Of a stretch of 8,335 bases of DNA, positions 7,352-8,335 are shown one piece after another; the stretch's first letter is position 1; each line of letters begins with the position of its first letter. This stretch comes from Gammaproteobacteria bacterium. Lineage in GTDB: Bacteria > Pseudomonadota > Gammaproteobacteria > Pseudomonadales > Pseudohongiellaceae. The position numbers and the translations under genes are program-made. The DNA lies in the NCBI GenBank assembly GCA_003556835.1, contig PWQG01000160.1, forward strand, positions 1 through 8,335, written 5' to 3'. The notes beneath the pieces were generated by a model, which saw only the letters and a program-made list of their open reading frames with translations, was not told the DNA's origin and did no database searches.

Positions 7352-8186
7352 GATGATTTCCTCTCCGGGGTATGGTGAATTCCTGCAGGATGCGGTCGAC
7401 ACATTCCGCCCAGCCTGCGGGGCCGTATGCCTGACTGTATAAGGGTGGGTGTTGGCTGTGAACGCCCGGGGCGGGGTGGGCTGGTGAGCGGATGATGGCC
7501 GCGATATCCGCGTTTTCCAGCATAGCCACGTCGTTCTGGCTGTCGCCCAGGGCTGCAATCCGGCAGTCAGCAAATGCCGGAACCATATCGCGCAAGGCCT
7601 GCTGGGCACGACCCTTGTCGGTATCACCCAGGACATGCCAGAAACGCCCCCCGCGCAGCAGATGCAGGCCATGCCCGGCCAGTGCTTGTCGGAACTGCTC
7701 GAACGCTTCTTCGCTGTCTTCCCAGACGATGGCTTCGCTGTATTCGCGTTTCTGCGCACGCTGCGCGGCCGTCATGCTCAGGCCGGTTCTTTCCATTACG
7801 GTCTTTACGTCCATCCGGCTGAGGGCGTGAAAACCGAACTGTGTCGCCAGGGAATCAAGTCGTTCGCTGATGGTTTCATGATGACTGCCCAATTCCAGCA
7901 GCCAGCAAGACTGCGCCGAATGGCAGTTGGCGGGGGCGACAGGGAAGCGGCGCTTGGGGAAAAAAATGGCAGAGCCGTTCTCGATGATGAAGGGGTCGGA
8001 AAGCCCGAGTGATTCCCCGAGCAATTGTGATTCGATAGCTGTCTTGCTGGTATTGAAGATGACCGGGATCCGCAGTTCACGAAGCCTGTCCAGGGCGGGG
8101 CGGGCTGCTTCCACGCTGTAGGTCTCGTGGTCGAGCAGGGTGCCGTCCAGGTCGGTGACGATCAGCAGTGCGGGGCTAGCCGGCAT
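7344..8186 (-). CDS. gpgP: HAD-family mannosyl/glucosyl-3-phosphoglycerate phosphatase
   Basis: This cytosolic HAD-superfamily phosphatase is predicted to remove phosphate from glycosyl-3-phosphoglycerate, giving the free glycosylglycerate solute. In a 280-residue numbering from ATG 8186, motif I is DLDGTLLD near the N-terminus (nucleophile D12, acid/base D14). Motif II is NTSKT at about 45-49. The cap region holds REYSE (147-151) and FWHVLG (182-187), both typical of the MPGP family. The motif III lysine sits in TDKG (K191), and motif IV is GDSQND (214-219). Length fits the family. The alternative start at 8189 adds one Met but leaves almost no space to the ribosome site. The gene overlaps the kinase upstream by 11 bp and the glycosyltransferase downstream by 8 bp. 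The family name is often mannosyl-3-phosphoglycerate phosphatase, and related enzymes accept the glucosyl form. I favour the glucosyl substrate because the next gene is a GT81 synthase; the sugar is an inference. E. coli YedP is a relative. Confidence 0.88.
   Translation of the reverse strand: MPASPALLIVTDLDGTLLDHETYSVEAARPALDRLRELRIPVIFNTSKTAIESQLLGESLGLSDPFIIENGSAIFFPKRRFPVAPANCHSAQSCWLLELGSHHETISERLDSLATQFGFHALSRMDVKTVMERTGLSMTAAQRAQKREYSEAIVWEDSEEAFEQFRQALAGHGLHLLRGGRFWHVLGDTDKGRAQQALRDMVPAFADCRIAALGDSQNDVAMLENADIAAIIRSPAHPAPGVHSQHPPLYSQAYGPAGWAECVDRILQEFTIPRRGNHHG
7359..7366 (-). promoter_or_regulatory. Shine-Dalgarno of the GT81 synthase gene
   Basis: GGAGAGGA on the minus strand ends 7 nt before ATG at 7351. 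It fixes the start of the synthase well downstream of the longest open frame, which extends to 7759 inside the phosphatase gene and encodes a non-conserved, Arg/Ser/Thr-rich shadow extension. Confidence 0.75.
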
Positions 8187-8334
8187 CATTCCTCCTTGGC
8201 GTGGCTGGCGCGGCGCAGAGTGTATCCAGTGCGGGCCGGCACTCGTGAATCTGCTGCCTGTGGTCCAGCTTCAGCACCAGGTCGGCTCGTGGCGGCAGGG
8301 TTTGCAGTCCGTGCCGGGTCAGGCGCTCAAAGTG
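8176..8334 (-). CDS. Probable D-glycerate kinase, C-terminal fragment (5' part outside window)
   Basis: This is the last 52 codons of a gene entering from the right edge and ending at TAG (8178-8176). The peptide starts HFERLTRHGLQTLPPRADLV and continues LKLDHRQQIHE. That pattern (YERLTR, then LP-RADV, then a hydrophobic-LD-xxx-I strand) resembles my memory of the C-terminus of bacterial P-loop kinases of the D-glycerate 3-kinase type, which convert glycerate to 3-phosphoglycerate with ATP. The P-loop and substrate residues are outside the window, so the call rests on a short tail plus context. The last residues are low-complexity and appear to be extra tail overlapping the next gene. It overlaps the phosphatase gene by 11 bp (14 bp if that gene uses its first ATG), which implies one transcript. 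A glycerate kinase makes sense here because the phosphorylase downstream would release glycerate. It could instead be another P-loop kinase. The fragment is certainly open; the identity is moderate. Confidence 0.55.
   Translation of the reverse strand, partial: HFERLTRHGLQTLPPRADLVLKLDHRQQIHECRPALDTLCAAPATPRRNDAG
8190..8197 (-). promoter_or_regulatory. Shine-Dalgarno of the HAD phosphatase gene
   Basis: The minus strand reads AAGGAGGA immediately before ATGATG. The GGAGG core is only 1 nt from the first ATG (8189) and 4 nt from the second (8186), so the second ATG is the better initiator. The site lies inside the 3' end of the upstream kinase gene. Confidence 0.6.
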
Positions 8335-8335
8335 C

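Noticed and set aside
7352..7759. N-terminal extension of the synthase frame up to 7759
   Set aside because: The extra residues are the out-of-frame reading of the phosphatase gene, rich in Arg, Ser and Thr. A good ribosome site precedes ATG 7351.

Overview
The window looks like chromosomal DNA from a fairly GC-rich Gram-negative bacterium, most likely a gammaproteobacterium. The evidence is an outer-membrane TonB-dependent receptor, tightly packed genes with good Shine-Dalgarno sites, and protein families common in marine or halotolerant Proteobacteria. The lineage is inferred from protein style only. All six genes lie on the minus strand, so transcription runs from high to low coordinates. 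Base composition and codon style appear even throughout. I see no mobile element, tRNA, rRNA or CRISPR array.

Module 1 (8335 to 4382) is a tight cluster for a compatible solute of the glucosylglycerate type. In order of transcription it holds: the last 52 codons of a probable D-glycerate kinase; a HAD phosphatase of the mannosyl/glucosyl-3-phosphoglycerate phosphatase family; a GT81-type glucosyl-3-phosphoglycerate synthase; and a GH13_18 phosphorylase of the size seen in glucosylglycerate phosphorylases. The first three genes overlap by 8-11 bp and the fourth follows after 9 bp. Together they could close a loop. The synthase and phosphatase turn 3-phosphoglycerate and an NDP-sugar into glucosylglycerate. 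The phosphorylase splits that with phosphate into glucose 1-phosphate and glycerate, and the kinase returns glycerate to phosphoglycerate. Substrates are inferred from family and context.

Module 2 (4241 to the left edge) is a TonB-dependent outer-membrane receptor followed by a TPR-sulfotransferase. The receptor stop and the sulfotransferase start share one base (TGATG), so the two are probably translationally coupled. The sulfotransferase runs off the left edge. It is a large gene that shows no closed reading frame in this window because its stop codon is missing.

The only real intergenic space is 140 bp at 4242-4381. It holds a 12-bp stem inverted repeat right after the phosphorylase stop codon, a small second hairpin, and the strong ribosome binding site of the receptor. 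An in-frame ATG overlapping the phosphorylase stop (TAATG) reads through this gap into the receptor and is probably not its real start.
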